Shown here piece by piece: positions 34,016-43,434 of a stretch of DNA of 64,000 nt. The notes below the pieces were generated by a model. It searched no databases, was not told the origin of the DNA, and saw only the letters and a program-made list of their open reading frames with translations. This DNA comes from Nostoc sp. ATCC 53789 (lineage in GTDB: Bacteria; Cyanobacteriota; Cyanobacteriia; Cyanobacteriales; Nostocaceae), in contig NZ_CP046703.1 of NCBI RefSeq assembly GCF_009873495.1, positions 1,984,001-2,048,000 of the forward strand, read 5' to 3'. The translations under genes and the position numbers were made by a program. Positions within the stretch are counted from its first letter, which is position 1, and each line of letters begins with the position of its first letter.

Positions 34016-34147
34016 ACTTACGCAAAAAATAGCCCGGAACTTTATTCTCCGGTAGGGGCAATTCATGTAGACGCATTCGCGGAGCGTCTCGTAGAGAAGC
34101 CGCTTCCCGCAGGGTATTGCCCCTACCGCGTGTAGTTTTGCGTAAGT
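34016..34147. repeat. 132-bp nested fold-back element
   Basis: Outer arms ACTTACGCAAAA (34016-34027) and TTTTGCGTAAGT (34136-34147); inner arms GGTAGGGGCAAT (34051-34062) and ATTGCCCCTACC (34116-34127). The centre holds CGGAGCGTCTCGTAGAGAAG. It is a second miniature element beside the previous one; together they fill most of the 611-bp gap before cytM. Confidence 0.82.
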
Positions 34148-34349
34148 TCTAAGATCGAAAAAGGTAACATTTTGATGTATTGCCTTTTTCCATAAGGGAT
34201 TTACAACAGAATTTAAGAGTCATAATTCAGAATGGGCTACGCAAAACGGAAGTAAAACACGCTTTATTCCTGGCTTTGAAACTTAGCTTGTATACAATAC
34301 CCAACTTGAAAACTGCTGTACGTATCCCGCAACCCGAAAAATTTAACGT

Positions 34350-34724
34350 CTACAACGACTCTAAATAGCTCAAAAGATCGGCCATTTCTTGGCTGCTAGG
34401 CTGGAATTTTGGCATTGGCGGGGTTTCGCCACTGATTACCTGGTGAATCAATCCATATTGAGACTTATGCTTGGAAACAGCTTGCAAACTCGGCCCTACT
34501 CGCCCGTCTGCTTCCAAACCATGACAACCAGCACAGTTAATTTGAAAGATCGCGTGTCCTTGAACTGGGTTTCCTGTTAGAGATAAAACACTCTTGACAT
34601 AAGGATCGGAGGCTTGAACCAACTGAACACCAAAAAAGCCCAAAGGGACTGATAGCAGTATGGCCAGCGTCAATAAAACGATGCGCTGAATCAAAATTTC
34701 AGGTTTGGTAATCTGGTTATCCAA
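34350..34724 (-). CDS. cytM: Cytochrome c, probably cytochrome cM
   Basis: 124 residues. An N-terminal membrane segment/uncleaved signal (about 13-36, RIVLLTLAILLSVPLGFFGV), then a class I cytochrome c. The haem site CAGCH is at 64-68, with a following GLEADGRVGPSLQ block and the axial Met in TPPMPKF (about 104). The SDPYVKSVLSLTGNP segment and size match cyanobacterial cytochrome cM, a minor thylakoid/plasma-membrane electron carrier linked to the respiratory and photosynthetic chains under stress. It is divergent from petG, 210 bp away, fitting a photosynthetic role. Other short c-type cytochromes are possible. Confidence 0.78.
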   Translation of the reverse strand: MDNQITKPEILIQRIVLLTLAILLSVPLGFFGVQLVQASDPYVKSVLSLTGNPVQGHAIFQINCAGCHGLEADGRVGPSLQAVSKHKSQYGLIHQVISGETPPMPKFQPSSQEMADLLSYLESL

Positions 34725-34934
34725 AAGGTTTGCGGTGAAAGTCTAGGTGTGCTAAAAAGTTTTCTTTTCCTACACATAGCTTAAAAGTTCTTGATCGTGT
34801 CTGCAAGCACAGAAGACTATTTTTTTCTGAGCAGTTGCCCTTCAAAAAGTCTATAGGACGCAGGATTCATACTAAATTTGGTAAAATCAAAAACAGGCAA
34901 CGAATATTTAATCATTACAAAGAGGAGATTTCCA

Positions 34935-35048
34935 GTGGTTGAACCCCTGCTATCAGGTATTGTCCTTGGTCTAGTTTTCGTCACCCTCGCCGGACTGTTT
35001 TACGCTGCCTATAAGCAATACAAGCGCCCCAATCAATTGGGCGGTTGA
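34935..35048 (+). CDS. petG: Cytochrome b6f complex subunit V
   Basis: A 37-residue gene starting with GTG: (M)[19 protein letters not shown], then [17 protein letters not shown]. One membrane helix spans most of it. The sequence matches PetG, a small essential subunit of cytochrome b6f. The start is supported by an AGAGGAG ribosome site 7-13 bases upstream, and the family N-terminus MVEPLL begins exactly here. Downstream lies rsmD, convergent. Confidence 0.95.
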   Translation: MVEPLLSGIVLGLVFVTLAGLFYAAYKQYKRPNQLGG

Positions 35049-35173
35049 GGGACTTTTGTTAGCTGTAGCGGGGCATTTAGCCTGTGCTGAGTAGGGGAGA
35101 CAAGGGGACTAAGGAGGACAAAGAAGCAATTTTTCTCCCCTCTCTCCCTTATATTTTTCACTCCCTTCTCATC

Positions 35174-35722
35174 TCATTGCACAATTCTGTAGAAAGTAAG
35201 TGATGTGTTGCCGTAAACCTTCTCGCGGCAAATTTCCCAAGAGGGAATCTCTGGCGGTGTCCAACCTTGTGAGGCGTGTTCAACTGCGATTTCGCCACTA
35301 GGATCTAAAAGTTGATAGTGAGCGATCGCTTCTAATACTGGTTGGAACAATCCACTGGCATAAGGTGGATCAAAGTAAATTCTATCGAATTGCTTGCCTG
35401 ATAAAGTCTTTAACTGCTGCGTAATATCTCCCCGCAATACCCGAAATTCTTGCTCGTCGGCATTAGCTACCTGCTGCCAATTTTGTTGGATGGTGGCACA
35501 GGCTCGGCTCGATTGTTCAATTCCCACTGCTAGGCTGGCTCCTCTACACAAAGCCTCTGCGCCCATTGAACCAGTACCGGCGCACAAATCTAGCCAGCGA
35601 CAACCTGCAATTTCTCCCTGCCAAATATTAAAGACTGCCTCCCTTACCCGCGCACTGGTAGGTCTAGTTTCTTTCCCTGGTAAAGTTTTTAGCTGGCGAT
35701 TCCCGTAAATTCTCAGGCTCAT
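35174..35722 (-). CDS. rsmD: 16S rRNA (guanine966-N2)-methyltransferase
   Basis: 182 residues, the RsmD length. The SAM motif WLDLCAGTGSMGAEALCRGA (about 42-61) and catalytic FDPPY (about 115-119) are intact; the N-terminus has LRIYGNRQLKTLPGKETRPT and RVREAVFNIW, typical for the family. It methylates G966 of small-subunit rRNA in the assembled 30S particle. It is on the same strand as hisH, downstream of it with a 76-bp repeat-bearing spacer. Confidence 0.92.
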   Translation of the reverse strand: MSLRIYGNRQLKTLPGKETRPTSARVREAVFNIWQGEIAGCRWLDLCAGTGSMGAEALCRGASLAVGIEQSSRACATIQQNWQQVANADEQEFRVLRGDITQQLKTLSGKQFDRIYFDPPYASGLFQPVLEAIAHYQLLDPSGEIAVEHASQGWTPPEIPSWEICREKVYGNTSLTFYRIVQ

Positions 35723-35798
35723 TGGTTATTAGTCATTGGTCATTAGTCATTAGTCATTAATTTTAGACAAAGGACAAAGAACAAATGACAAAAATAGA

Positions 35799-36434
35799 TT
35801 AGGCAGGAATTTTTTCACGGACTTGAGCAACAAAATTAGACAAGATTTGCAATCCAATATTAGAGGATTTTTCGGGGTGAAATTGAACTGCCATCAGATT
35901 TTCGTGAGCGATCGCAGCTGTGATGGTTTGAGTACCGTGGGTGATGGTTGCTGCACGGATTAGCGGGTCTATTGGGTCAACATAGTAAGAATGGACAAAA
36001 TATACCCAAGGATCGGACGGCAAATGCTCCCACAAAATACTTTTTGCCTGAGTCATTTCCAGCTGATTCCAACCCATGTGAGGAATAGTGATGTCAGGTT
36101 CTGGACGAAATCGGCGCACTTTTCCTTTGATAATTCCTAGTCCTGGTTGGGTACCTTCTGCACTTGATTCAAAGAGAATTTGCAATCCTAAACAAATTCC
36201 CAAAAAAGGTTTACCAGATGCGATCGCATCTTTAATAGGTTGTTCCAAACCACGCGCTCGCAGGTGTTGTACTGCTGGATCAAATGCTCCCACTCCCGGC
36301 AGAACTATTGCATCTGCCTGCTCTAATTCCTTTGGAGAATAAGTAACATTAGGAGTTGCCCCAGCTTTTTCCAACCCTTTACAGACTGAGTGCAAATTTC
36401 CCATCTCGTAGTCTACGACCGCAATTACTGGCAT
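35799..36434 (-). CDS. hisH: Imidazole glycerol phosphate synthase, glutaminase subunit
   Basis: 211-residue class I glutamine amidotransferase. The nucleophile elbow GICLGLQILF (Cys about 84) and the VQFHPEKS histidine/glutamate pair near 185-190 complete the triad; IVLPGVGAFDPAV forms the oxyanion strand. It supplies ammonia to HisF for histidine and AICAR synthesis. HisF is not in the window. Transcription runs toward rsmD. Confidence 0.95.
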   Translation of the reverse strand: MPVIAVVDYEMGNLHSVCKGLEKAGATPNVTYSPKELEQADAIVLPGVGAFDPAVQHLRARGLEQPIKDAIASGKPFLGICLGLQILFESSAEGTQPGLGIIKGKVRRFRPEPDITIPHMGWNQLEMTQAKSILWEHLPSDPWVYFVHSYYVDPIDPLIRAATITHGTQTITAAIAHENLMAVQFHPEKSSNIGLQILSNFVAQVREKIPA

Positions 36435-36560
36435 TTACCTGCTCCTTGTAAATTTATTAATGGAGGGTTTTTCTATTCTAAATAATATTTGTTATGAAGA
36501 AAAGAATTCTATTAACTTATTTTGACATTTGCCTAAAATATCAACAGTCAAAATTCTTCT

Positions 36561-36957
36561 GATGATTTATTACTTGAAGTTACCAAACTCGATCTGATAC
36601 CAGATGACTTGAGTTTTTTACGCCAGTTACCCGTAGATGTCCAACTTGCCAATACTCGGGTAATGGAAAAAATCAATGCAATTAAACCTGAAGACATCAT
36701 CTGTTGTGAACAGGCTGCAATCCTTACACAATTAAGTGTGGAAGCATTTGCTAGCTGTGGATAAATTAGAAGTTGATATAGAAAAATTAGTGGCGAAAGA
36801 AGCATCAATTCAGATTAGCCACAACTGCGGTCAATTTGTTTTTACTGTTTAGGCTTGGACTACTTAGAGCAAAATCAACTTACGATCCGTTGTCTTTTTA
36901 TCCATATTCAGGTTCTCAATCAAGAAAATTTGATGGAAATCTTGCAGATTTCGTATT
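36561..36957 (+). pseudogene. Decayed gene remnant, unidentified
   Basis: Three successive open pieces read as one protein-like stretch but in shifting frames: 36561-36764 (DDLLLEVTKLDLIPDDLSFL, ending AFASCG and stop), 36757-36852 in the next frame (VDKLEVDIEKLVAKEASIQI), and 36855-36957 back in the first frame (LDYLEQNQLTIRCLFIHIQV). No start codon with a ribosome site opens it. The residue make-up is like a real soluble protein, so I infer an old gene with frameshifts. I do not recognise the family. Confidence 0.35.
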
Positions 36958-37001
36958 AATTATTAACAAACTGGCACTTTCATCAAGTTGTTAATGTCTG
37001 T

Positions 37002-38393
37002 ATGGTGAAAGAAATATCTAAGTATATGTTGCCATTGTTACTAATTTTCCCAATTGCTCAATCAACTCCTGCGACACCACCACCTGAAGAAGTTGTACAA
37101 ACACAAGAAGTACGTCCTTTACCAGGTCAATTGGATACAGTGCCAACTTTTAACAGTAATAGTCCAGAATTGGTGTTGAAAGAAGGAATTTTACTCTCCA
37201 CTTTTCCACCAGATGGCAAAAAAGTACCAACAGCGCATCTAAATTTTCCCTTTCGGGGACGATTTGATATTTTTGCCCATCACGTTGCTAGGGCTGAACC
37301 ACTAGAGAATTTGCGATCGCTCTATTTAGGGATAATTTTGCACAACCCTGGTTCGGAAGCAGTAAAGGTGAATATTTGGCAGGCGGTGAGTTATTTGAGT
37401 CAACCGGATGCACCATTTATTCAATTACCATCTTTTAGCCAAAATCCTTTAGGGACAATTTTTGCTGGCCCAGGCGATCGCGTCATGTCTGATGTGCTGC
37501 GGGGACGACGACAAGAGATTTTCCCTGCCCAAATTGAGATTCCAGCAAAGCAAAGTCGGATGTTACTAAATTTACCAATTCCTGTACAGGGATTGACACC
37601 ACCTCTGAATGGTCGTTCGACATTGATCCGATTGCAAAGTAATGGCACTGTCTATGCGGCTAGCCTAGCGATGTTTGCACGGGTGAATTCTGATGGTAGC
37701 GAGCGATCGCCTACTTTAGAAGAGTGGCAGAATTTACTAGATAATGGTGATTTGGCTGGGCCACGGGATAAAGCGCCCACTCCTCTAGAGGAAACTGGCA
37801 AGCCAAGAATTTATGGGCGTGTTGCTGGAGTGGCCAGTGGTTCAAGATGGAGAGCCTTATTAGTAGATAATCCTAAAGCCAAGTATCTAACTATTCCCCA
37901 GCCTGGTCAAGTGTTTTCCTACGCCCTGAGTACCCTACATGGCGGTATGTTAGGAACTGGTCAAATTCAAAGTTCGCCTATGCTGGTGCGCTATCCTGAC
38001 ACCGCATATCGCGCTCATGGCAACTATGGAATTCAATATAATCTCAAGTTGCCCCTATACAACAATACTCAAAGTCCTCAAACTGTAAGTGTGTCCATAC
38101 AAACCCCACTGAAGGAGAATCAGTTAGTCAAACCGGGGTTACGCTTTCTGAGTACACCAGCCCGTGAAGTATTTTTTCGAGGGACAGTGCGGGTACGTTA
38201 CAAAGATGAGCAAAATCAGCCGCAAACTAAGTTTGTACATTTAGTACAAAAGAGGGGTCAACCAGGGGAACCCTTAGTTTCATTAAATATGAAAGCTGGC
38301 GATCGCTCCTTAGTAGAAGTAGACTTTCTCTATCCACCAGATGCCACACCACCGCAAGTATTAACAGTGTCAACTCAGGCGGAAAGTCGGTAA
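37002..38393 (+). CDS. DUF3370-family protein, secreted
   Basis: 463 residues. A short hydrophobic N-terminus (YMLPLLLIFPIAQSTPA, about 7-23) looks like a signal peptide. A Pro-rich stretch (TPPPEEVVQ) follows, then a large beta-rich domain with FPFRGRFDIFAHHVARAEPL, LYLGIILHNPGSEAVKVNIW and HGNYGIQYNLKLPLYNNTQS. I match it to DUF3370, found in cyanobacteria and of unknown function; it behaves as an envelope or periplasmic protein. It is flanked by the decayed gene and a Uma2 gene, with no operon partner. Confidence 0.75.
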   Translation: MVKEISKYMLPLLLIFPIAQSTPATPPPEEVVQTQEVRPLPGQLDTVPTFNSNSPELVLKEGILLSTFPPDGKKVPTAHLNFPFRGRFDIFAHHVARAEPLENLRSLYLGIILHNPGSEAVKVNIWQAVSYLSQPDAPFIQLPSFSQNPLGTIFAGPGDRVMSDVLRGRRQEIFPAQIEIPAKQSRMLLNLPIPVQGLTPPLNGRSTLIRLQSNGTVYAASLAMFARVNSDGSERSPTLEEWQNLLDNGDLAGPRDKAPTPLEETGKPRIYGRVAGVASGSRWRALLVDNPKAKYLTIPQPGQVFSYALSTLHGGMLGTGQIQSSPMLVRYPDTAYRAHGNYGIQYNLKLPLYNNTQSPQTVSVSIQTPLKENQLVKPGLRFLSTPAREVFFRGTVRVRYKDEQNQPQTKFVHLVQKRGQPGEPLVSLNMKAGDRSLVEVDFLYPPDATPPQVLTVSTQAESR

Positions 38394-38548
38394 GAAATGA
38401 TGGGTAGTTGGTATAGCTTTTTTCTAATTACCAATTACCTATTAAACTAACGCTCTTCCATCACTCTCTCCAGAGTAAAAAACAATAATCTCTGCTAGCT
38501 CAAGCTTCTTTTAAACTAGATATAAGACATCACACAAGGTCATTACAG

Positions 38549-39121
38549 ATGGTTGCAACTCCAAATTCTAGCTATATTTCTCCAGAAGATTATCTCAAAG
38601 GAGAAGAAACTAGTCCTATCAAGCATGAATATAGACAGGGACAGGTTTATGCAATGGCAGGAGCAACTAATACCCATGTAATTATTAGCGGAAATGTGTT
38701 TGCTATGCTAAGAAATCATTTGCGCGGGAGTGGTTGTCAGGCTTATATCTCAGACACTAAAGCACATATTGAGTCCATTAATGTCTATTACTATCCCGAT
38801 GTTATAGTAAGTTGTGACCAACGAGATAGAGCTTTTAACAACTTTCTGCGTTATCCCTGCTTAATTGTAGAAGTGCTATCTCCGACAACAGAAGCCTTTG
38901 ACCGAGGTGATAAATTTGCTGACTACCGACAGATGGAATCACTTCAGGAATATGTACTTATAAGTCAAACTCGATTAAATGTTGAGTGTTTTCGCCGTAA
39001 CCCAGAGAGCCAATGGGTACTTTATCCTTATGGAAAAGAAGATATAATTCATCTGGCAAGTGTGGATTTTCGGTGTGCTGTTGCAGATTTCTATGAGGAT
39101 GTTACTTTTGAATCGCTGTAA
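38549..39121 (+). CDS. Uma2-family (DUF820) putative endonuclease
   Basis: 190 residues with the PD-(D/E)XK-like pattern of the Uma2 family. It shows SPEDYLKGEETSPIKHEYRQ (conserved Glu), then YYPDVIVSCDQRDR (catalytic Asp), LIVEVLSPTTEAFDRGDKFA (Glu-x-Leu) and YRQMESLQEYVLISQ. These occur in dozens of paralogues in filamentous cyanobacteria; their role is unproven. A terminator hairpin stands 75 bp downstream. Confidence 0.85.
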   Translation: MVATPNSSYISPEDYLKGEETSPIKHEYRQGQVYAMAGATNTHVIISGNVFAMLRNHLRGSGCQAYISDTKAHIESINVYYYPDVIVSCDQRDRAFNNFLRYPCLIVEVLSPTTEAFDRGDKFADYRQMESLQEYVLISQTRLNVECFRRNPESQWVLYPYGKEDIIHLASVDFRCAVADFYEDVTFESL

Positions 39122-39195
39122 TTGACTGACTACTAGCTTAAATGCCAGAAACCAGAACATTGAGGATTTAAAAATGTGTTTTTATAAAGCAAAAT

Positions 39196-39230
39196 AAAAA
39201 GGCAAAAGAAAATTTCTTTTGCCTTTTTAC
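39196..39230. terminator. Bidirectional terminator between Uma2 gene and rpoC2
   Basis: Palindrome AAAAAGGCAAAAGAAA (39196-39211) with TTTCTTTTGCCTTTTT (39213-39228). It provides an A-rich upstream side and a T-rich tail on both strands. The two genes converge on it, 74 and 39 bp away. Confidence 0.85.
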
Positions 39231-39267
39231 TTTTTACATTTTAATAGAGACGCGAAATTTCAAGTCT

Positions 39268-42200
39268 CTATTCGTCGTCGAAATCATCCTCGTCGTCTTC
39301 CTCTTCTTCCTCGAAATCGTCGTCGTCTACGACTTCATCGGCGATTAATTCATCTTCATCATCTAGAACTGACCTCTCTGCACGTCTGCTACCAAAACCA
39401 GATTCCCCAAGAGTCGGAGAATCTAAATTATAGGTACGAGCTGTGCGGTCATCTAAGACCATATCCAGAGGATCGTCAACTTCATCCAAGACACTACTGC
39501 TAATCTCAGCAGCATAATCATCGATCGCACCGGGTTCTTCATAAGTATTGTACCCAGTACCAGCCGGAATCAATCGCCCGATAATCACGTTTTCCTTTAA
39601 TCCGCGCAGCCAGTCAGATTTGCCTTCGATAGCTGCTTCGGTAAGTACCCGTGTTGTCTCTTGGAATGATGCGGCGGAGATAAAGCTGTCGGTGTTCAAC
39701 GATGCTTTGGTGATACCTAACAATACTGGGGTATACTGTGCCCTCGCACCACCTGTAATTGCCATAGCTTCGTTCACCTGCTCAACTTGGCGCAGTTCTA
39801 CCAATTCGCCGGGGAGCATGGTGGTGTCACCACCATCATCAATCCTGACCTTGTTGGTCATCTGGCGAACAATTACTTCAATGTGCTTATCGGAAATATC
39901 AATCCCTTGAGACTGATACACCATTTGTACTTCATTCACTAAGAATGTCTGTACCTTCTGCAAGGCAAGGCTAGCACAAGCATAGATTCCGTCTTCGGAA
40001 CCAAGGCTAAAGAAGATTTCCAAAATTTCGTGGGGATTCGATGGACCATCAGTTAAGGGTTGTCCCGCTAATACTATTGATCCATCTGGCACAATCAAGT
40101 TTTGTCCAGGGCCCAGAGGATAATCTGTCACCACGCCATTTGATTCTACGACCTTAATAGCGATCGCTTCATCACCACTTTCAGCGTAAACTACCTTAAC
40201 TTCTCCGCCCCGCCGACATAAAATGCAGGCTTCTTTAGGTTTCCGAGCTTCAAGCAGTTCCTCAATCCGAGGCAAACCTTGAATGATATCTCCGGTTTTG
40301 GCGCGTTCAAACACCAGCAACACCAAGTTATCACCCCGTTGTACCAAATCGCCATCTTCTATCTGCAACACAGCACCAGGGCTGACTCGATAAGGGCGAC
40401 CGATACGGGTAGTAACAACGTAGTTTTTAGTACTCAGGGCTGATTCACCGCCAGATGCAGCAGCATTTTTAATATCTACTACCTGTCCTGATTCTGGAGC
40501 AAAAACTCCCGGAGCAACTTCTGTACCTTCTACTAGCAAGTCACCCACTTTCACTTTTGGCTGAGTACTAGTATTAATGGTAAGTCTGTCAGCGTCACGC
40601 AACACTAAGCAGCGACGCACGTTTTCGGTTCCTTTGCGGACACCTCGCACTTCCCCACCTTCTTTACACAAGATTTGGGTACGTGCGACTACAGAACCTG
40701 GGGCGATGGTTAACCCATCGTATACCTCAAGTGTTGTCTGGGTGCTACCTTGGGTGGCATCGGCGGTAATGTCTCGACGAATTACCAAGGATTCCAAAAT
40801 TACCAGTTGTAAACGTTGAACTTCTGGGTCTTCAGTATCCTCTACTAATTCAATATCTGCTGCCAGGGGTGAAGCATTATGGTCTTGTTCCCCTTCTTGC
40901 TCAATTTCCAGCACTAGCTGGGTTCGCAGCAGTTCTACACCTTCAACAGATTTGACACGTTCTGAATCTTTGTAAGGTAGTCTTTGTACCGCTCTTAATT
41001 GAATCGATCGCCCGGTTTGTTGACTTACCGATGTAGTGGATGGCACATCTGGATTATCTGGTACGGCAAACTCGACTACTGGACGACTCAATAGGGCAGG
41101 GCCTTCTGGTGTCTCCACATACTGGATATAACGCAATTCCGTGGCGACATTGCCTTGGAATTCCTCACCTGGTTGGATGAAGGTGTTATCTCGCCCGATG
41201 ACTGATTCTGGATCGTCCACCATCAGCAGTTCGCCTGGCTTCACTACGACTTCCCGCAGGATGTCGTTTTTCTGGGTCACTTCTACCACACCACTGTTTT
41301 GGCAGAAGATATCTTTCACGACTTCGGTACCAGCTTCGACAAACTGACCGTCTTCCACCAACAGCAAGGAGATATCTTTATTAACTTCGTGGCTTTCTTC
41401 AGGAATCCACAACAAGGTACCGCCCTGCACGACTTCATAGCCTAGCTTAGCTTTACCTTTTTTCTGGACTTCTACACCTGCGAATTTTAGGAATCCACCA
41501 GTGGTTGTGCGATAGCGGTCATCAATTAACTCAGCGACTACTTGACCATTTTGCACTTTTGTGCCTGGTGTAGCTCGGAGGTTAAATACCTGGTTGTTGC
41601 CAGTAGATACTAAGTAGTTATTACGACCTTGAGAACTTTGGACTGTCACGGTTGCCTGGTCTAAAACCACAGAAGCAGTGATAATCTCAATTTCCCTGGT
41701 ACTCTTACCTGGGGTAGCTTCTGGCAAGCGCACCACACCGCCGTGTAAACTGGCTAATTTGGTTTCTGCTAAAACTCCATTAGCAGCGATCGCATCACCA
41801 TTTTTCACCACCAATTCTGCACCAGGCGGCAAGTTGTAAACTTCCCCAGACAAAATCCAAATCAAACCACCCCGTGCGGCTGTGGTTGTGGTATTGCCTT
41901 GACGGTCGGTTTTTTGCTCTGGAACAACTTCGGCAAATTGCACTTCCCCTGCTAAGTCAGAAGCTACGTCTTTAACTGCTTTTTCTGTATTAGTCCGAGT
42001 TGTCCGTCCACCAAGGGCAACCTCTGCCAACAACTGACCTTGTTTTACCTTATTTCCGTCAAATACATATAGTGTTGAACCTTGGGTAAGATGAACCTCT
42101 TGGTTCTCTGGAGTAACATCACCTACTTTTGTTGGCTCCAAAAGCATGATGCCATTAGCTTCAACATAGAGGGCATCTTCCCCGTGGCGGGTACGATATG

Positions 42201-43314
42201 TTCTGGTTTTCAGTTTGCGGGGAAGCTTGACAGTCCCATCAATTTTGGAACGAACTTGTTGCGCCACTTCTCCAGTAAACACCCCACCAGTGTGGAATGT
42301 CCGCATGGTTAACTGAGTACCAGGTTCACCGATACTTTGGGCAGCAATAATCCCTACAGCTTCGCCCAAGTCCACCATCTTGGCGTGTGCCAAACTCCAG
42401 CCGTAGCAGTGTTGACAGACAGAACGTGCGGCTTCACAAGTTAGGGGCGATCGCACCACAACTTCTCCCACCCCAGACCTTTCAATTTTCTTCGCCAAGT
42501 CTTCAGGAATTGGCGAATTGCGGGCTGCAATCAATTCTTTTGTGACCGGATGCACCACATCTTCGCCAATTACCCGTCCCATCAAGCGGGTTCCTAGAGG
42601 AATCAAGGTTTTAGCACCTTCTGTCATTGGTCGAATCGCTAGACCTCTAGTGGTGCCGCAGTCAAATTCCCGAATAATTACATCCTGGGATACGTCCACC
42701 AAACGGCGGGTGAGATAACCAGAGTCAGCCGTCCGTAAGGCAGTATCCACTAATCCTTTTCTGGCACCGTAAGACGAAATAATGTATTCCGTCACAGTTA
42801 GCCCTTCACGGAAGTTGGTTTTGATCGGTAAATCGATAATTTCCCCTTGGGGATCTGCCATCAGTCCCCGCATCCCCACCAACTGCCGGACTTGTGAGAT
42901 GTTACCCCGTGCCCCGGAGAATGCCATCATATATACGGAGTTCAGGGGATTAGTCTTCTTGAAGTGAACGACTACTTCATCTTTCAACGCTTCACTAGTA
43001 CCATTCCAAGTATCGATTACCTTTTGGAAGCGTTCTACTTCAGTGATTTCTCCCCGTTGATAACGGGTTTCAGTAGCGCGAATTTCTTCCTCGGCTGCTT
43101 CTAAGAGTAATCGCTTAGTTGGTGGTATCATCAAGTCATCTACACTGATGGAAACCCCTGCTTTGGTAGCATAGCGAAATCCCAAATCTTTCAATTTGTC
43201 CGCCATCACTGCGGTTCGCGCCGTACCATAATTCGTAAAGGCCCAAGAAATTAAATTTCTCAGTTGACCTTTGTCAACCACGCGATTGCGAAAAATCATT
43301 TTTTCGTTAGTCAT
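39268..43314 (-). CDS. rpoC2: RNA polymerase beta' subunit, C-terminal part
   Basis: 1348 residues. Carries the bridge-helix/trigger-loop region ([20 protein letters not shown], then TKTNF-type segment and [18 protein letters not shown] [20 protein letters not shown]). It also has the second zinc site (cysteines in [22 protein letters not shown]) and a very long insertion (about 340-980) of sandwich-barrel hybrid motifs, the cyanobacterial SI3. A Glu/Asp-rich tail ([14 protein letters not shown]) ends it. Splitting of rpoC into rpoC1/rpoC2 is the cyanobacterial and plastid arrangement. It is the last gene of rpsT-tatD-rpoB-rpoC1-rpoC2; the 120-bp spacer to rpoC1 holds a perfect hairpin at 43383-43418. 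Confidence 0.97.
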   Translation of the reverse strand: MTNEKMIFRNRVVDKGQLRNLISWAFTNYGTARTAVMADKLKDLGFRYATKAGVSISVDDLMIPPTKRLLLEAAEEEIRATETRYQRGEITEVERFQKVIDTWNGTSEALKDEVVVHFKKTNPLNSVYMMAFSGARGNISQVRQLVGMRGLMADPQGEIIDLPIKTNFREGLTVTEYIISSYGARKGLVDTALRTADSGYLTRRLVDVSQDVIIREFDCGTTRGLAIRPMTEGAKTLIPLGTRLMGRVIGEDVVHPVTKELIAARNSPIPEDLAKKIERSGVGEVVVRSPLTCEAARSVCQHCYGWSLAHAKMVDLGEAVGIIAAQSIGEPGTQLTMRTFHTGGVFTGEVAQQVRSKIDGTVKLPRKLKTRTYRTRHGEDALYVEANGIMLLEPTKVGDVTPENQEVHLTQGSTLYVFDGNKVKQGQLLAEVALGGRTTRTNTEKAVKDVASDLAGEVQFAEVVPEQKTDRQGNTTTTAARGGLIWILSGEVYNLPPGAELVVKNGDAIAANGVLAETKLASLHGGVVRLPEATPGKSTREIEIITASVVLDQATVTVQSSQGRNNYLVSTGNNQVFNLRATPGTKVQNGQVVAELIDDRYRTTTGGFLKFAGVEVQKKGKAKLGYEVVQGGTLLWIPEESHEVNKDISLLLVEDGQFVEAGTEVVKDIFCQNSGVVEVTQKNDILREVVVKPGELLMVDDPESVIGRDNTFIQPGEEFQGNVATELRYIQYVETPEGPALLSRPVVEFAVPDNPDVPSTTSVSQQTGRSIQLRAVQRLPYKDSERVKSVEGVELLRTQLVLEIEQEGEQDHNASPLAADIELVEDTEDPEVQRLQLVILESLVIRRDITADATQGSTQTTLEVYDGLTIAPGSVVARTQILCKEGGEVRGVRKGTENVRRCLVLRDADRLTINTSTQPKVKVGDLLVEGTEVAPGVFAPESGQVVDIKNAAASGGESALSTKNYVVTTRIGRPYRVSPGAVLQIEDGDLVQRGDNLVLLVFERAKTGDIIQGLPRIEELLEARKPKEACILCRRGGEVKVVYAESGDEAIAIKVVESNGVVTDYPLGPGQNLIVPDGSIVLAGQPLTDGPSNPHEILEIFFSLGSEDGIYACASLALQKVQTFLVNEVQMVYQSQGIDISDKHIEVIVRQMTNKVRIDDGGDTTMLPGELVELRQVEQVNEAMAITGGARAQYTPVLLGITKASLNTDSFISAASFQETTRVLTEAAIEGKSDWLRGLKENVIIGRLIPAGTGYNTYEEPGAIDDYAAEISSSVLDEVDDPLDMVLDDRTARTYNLDSPTLGESGFGSRRAERSVLDDEDELIADEVVDDDDFEEEEEDDEDDFDDE

Positions 43315-43382
43315 TAATCATTAGTCCTGAGTCATCAATAATTAATAATTCGTAATACTCGCCAAACGCGAGAAGCAAGCTA

Positions 43383-43418
43383 CGTAATTCGTAATTAATC
43401 CTTTAATTACGAATTACG
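43383..43418. repeat. Hairpin in the rpoC1-rpoC2 spacer
   Basis: Perfect 16-bp arms CGTAATTCGTAATTAA (43383-43398) and TTAATTACGAATTACG (43403-43418), loop TCCT. AATTACGAATT runs continue on either side. No U tract follows on the minus strand, so processing or pausing is likelier than termination. Confidence 0.75.
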
Positions 43419-43434
43419 AATTAGAAATTACGAA

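Noticed and set aside
34180..34368. 62-codon plus-strand frame overlapping the end of cytM
   Set aside because: Runs into the cytM 3' end on the opposite strand and has no family resemblance.
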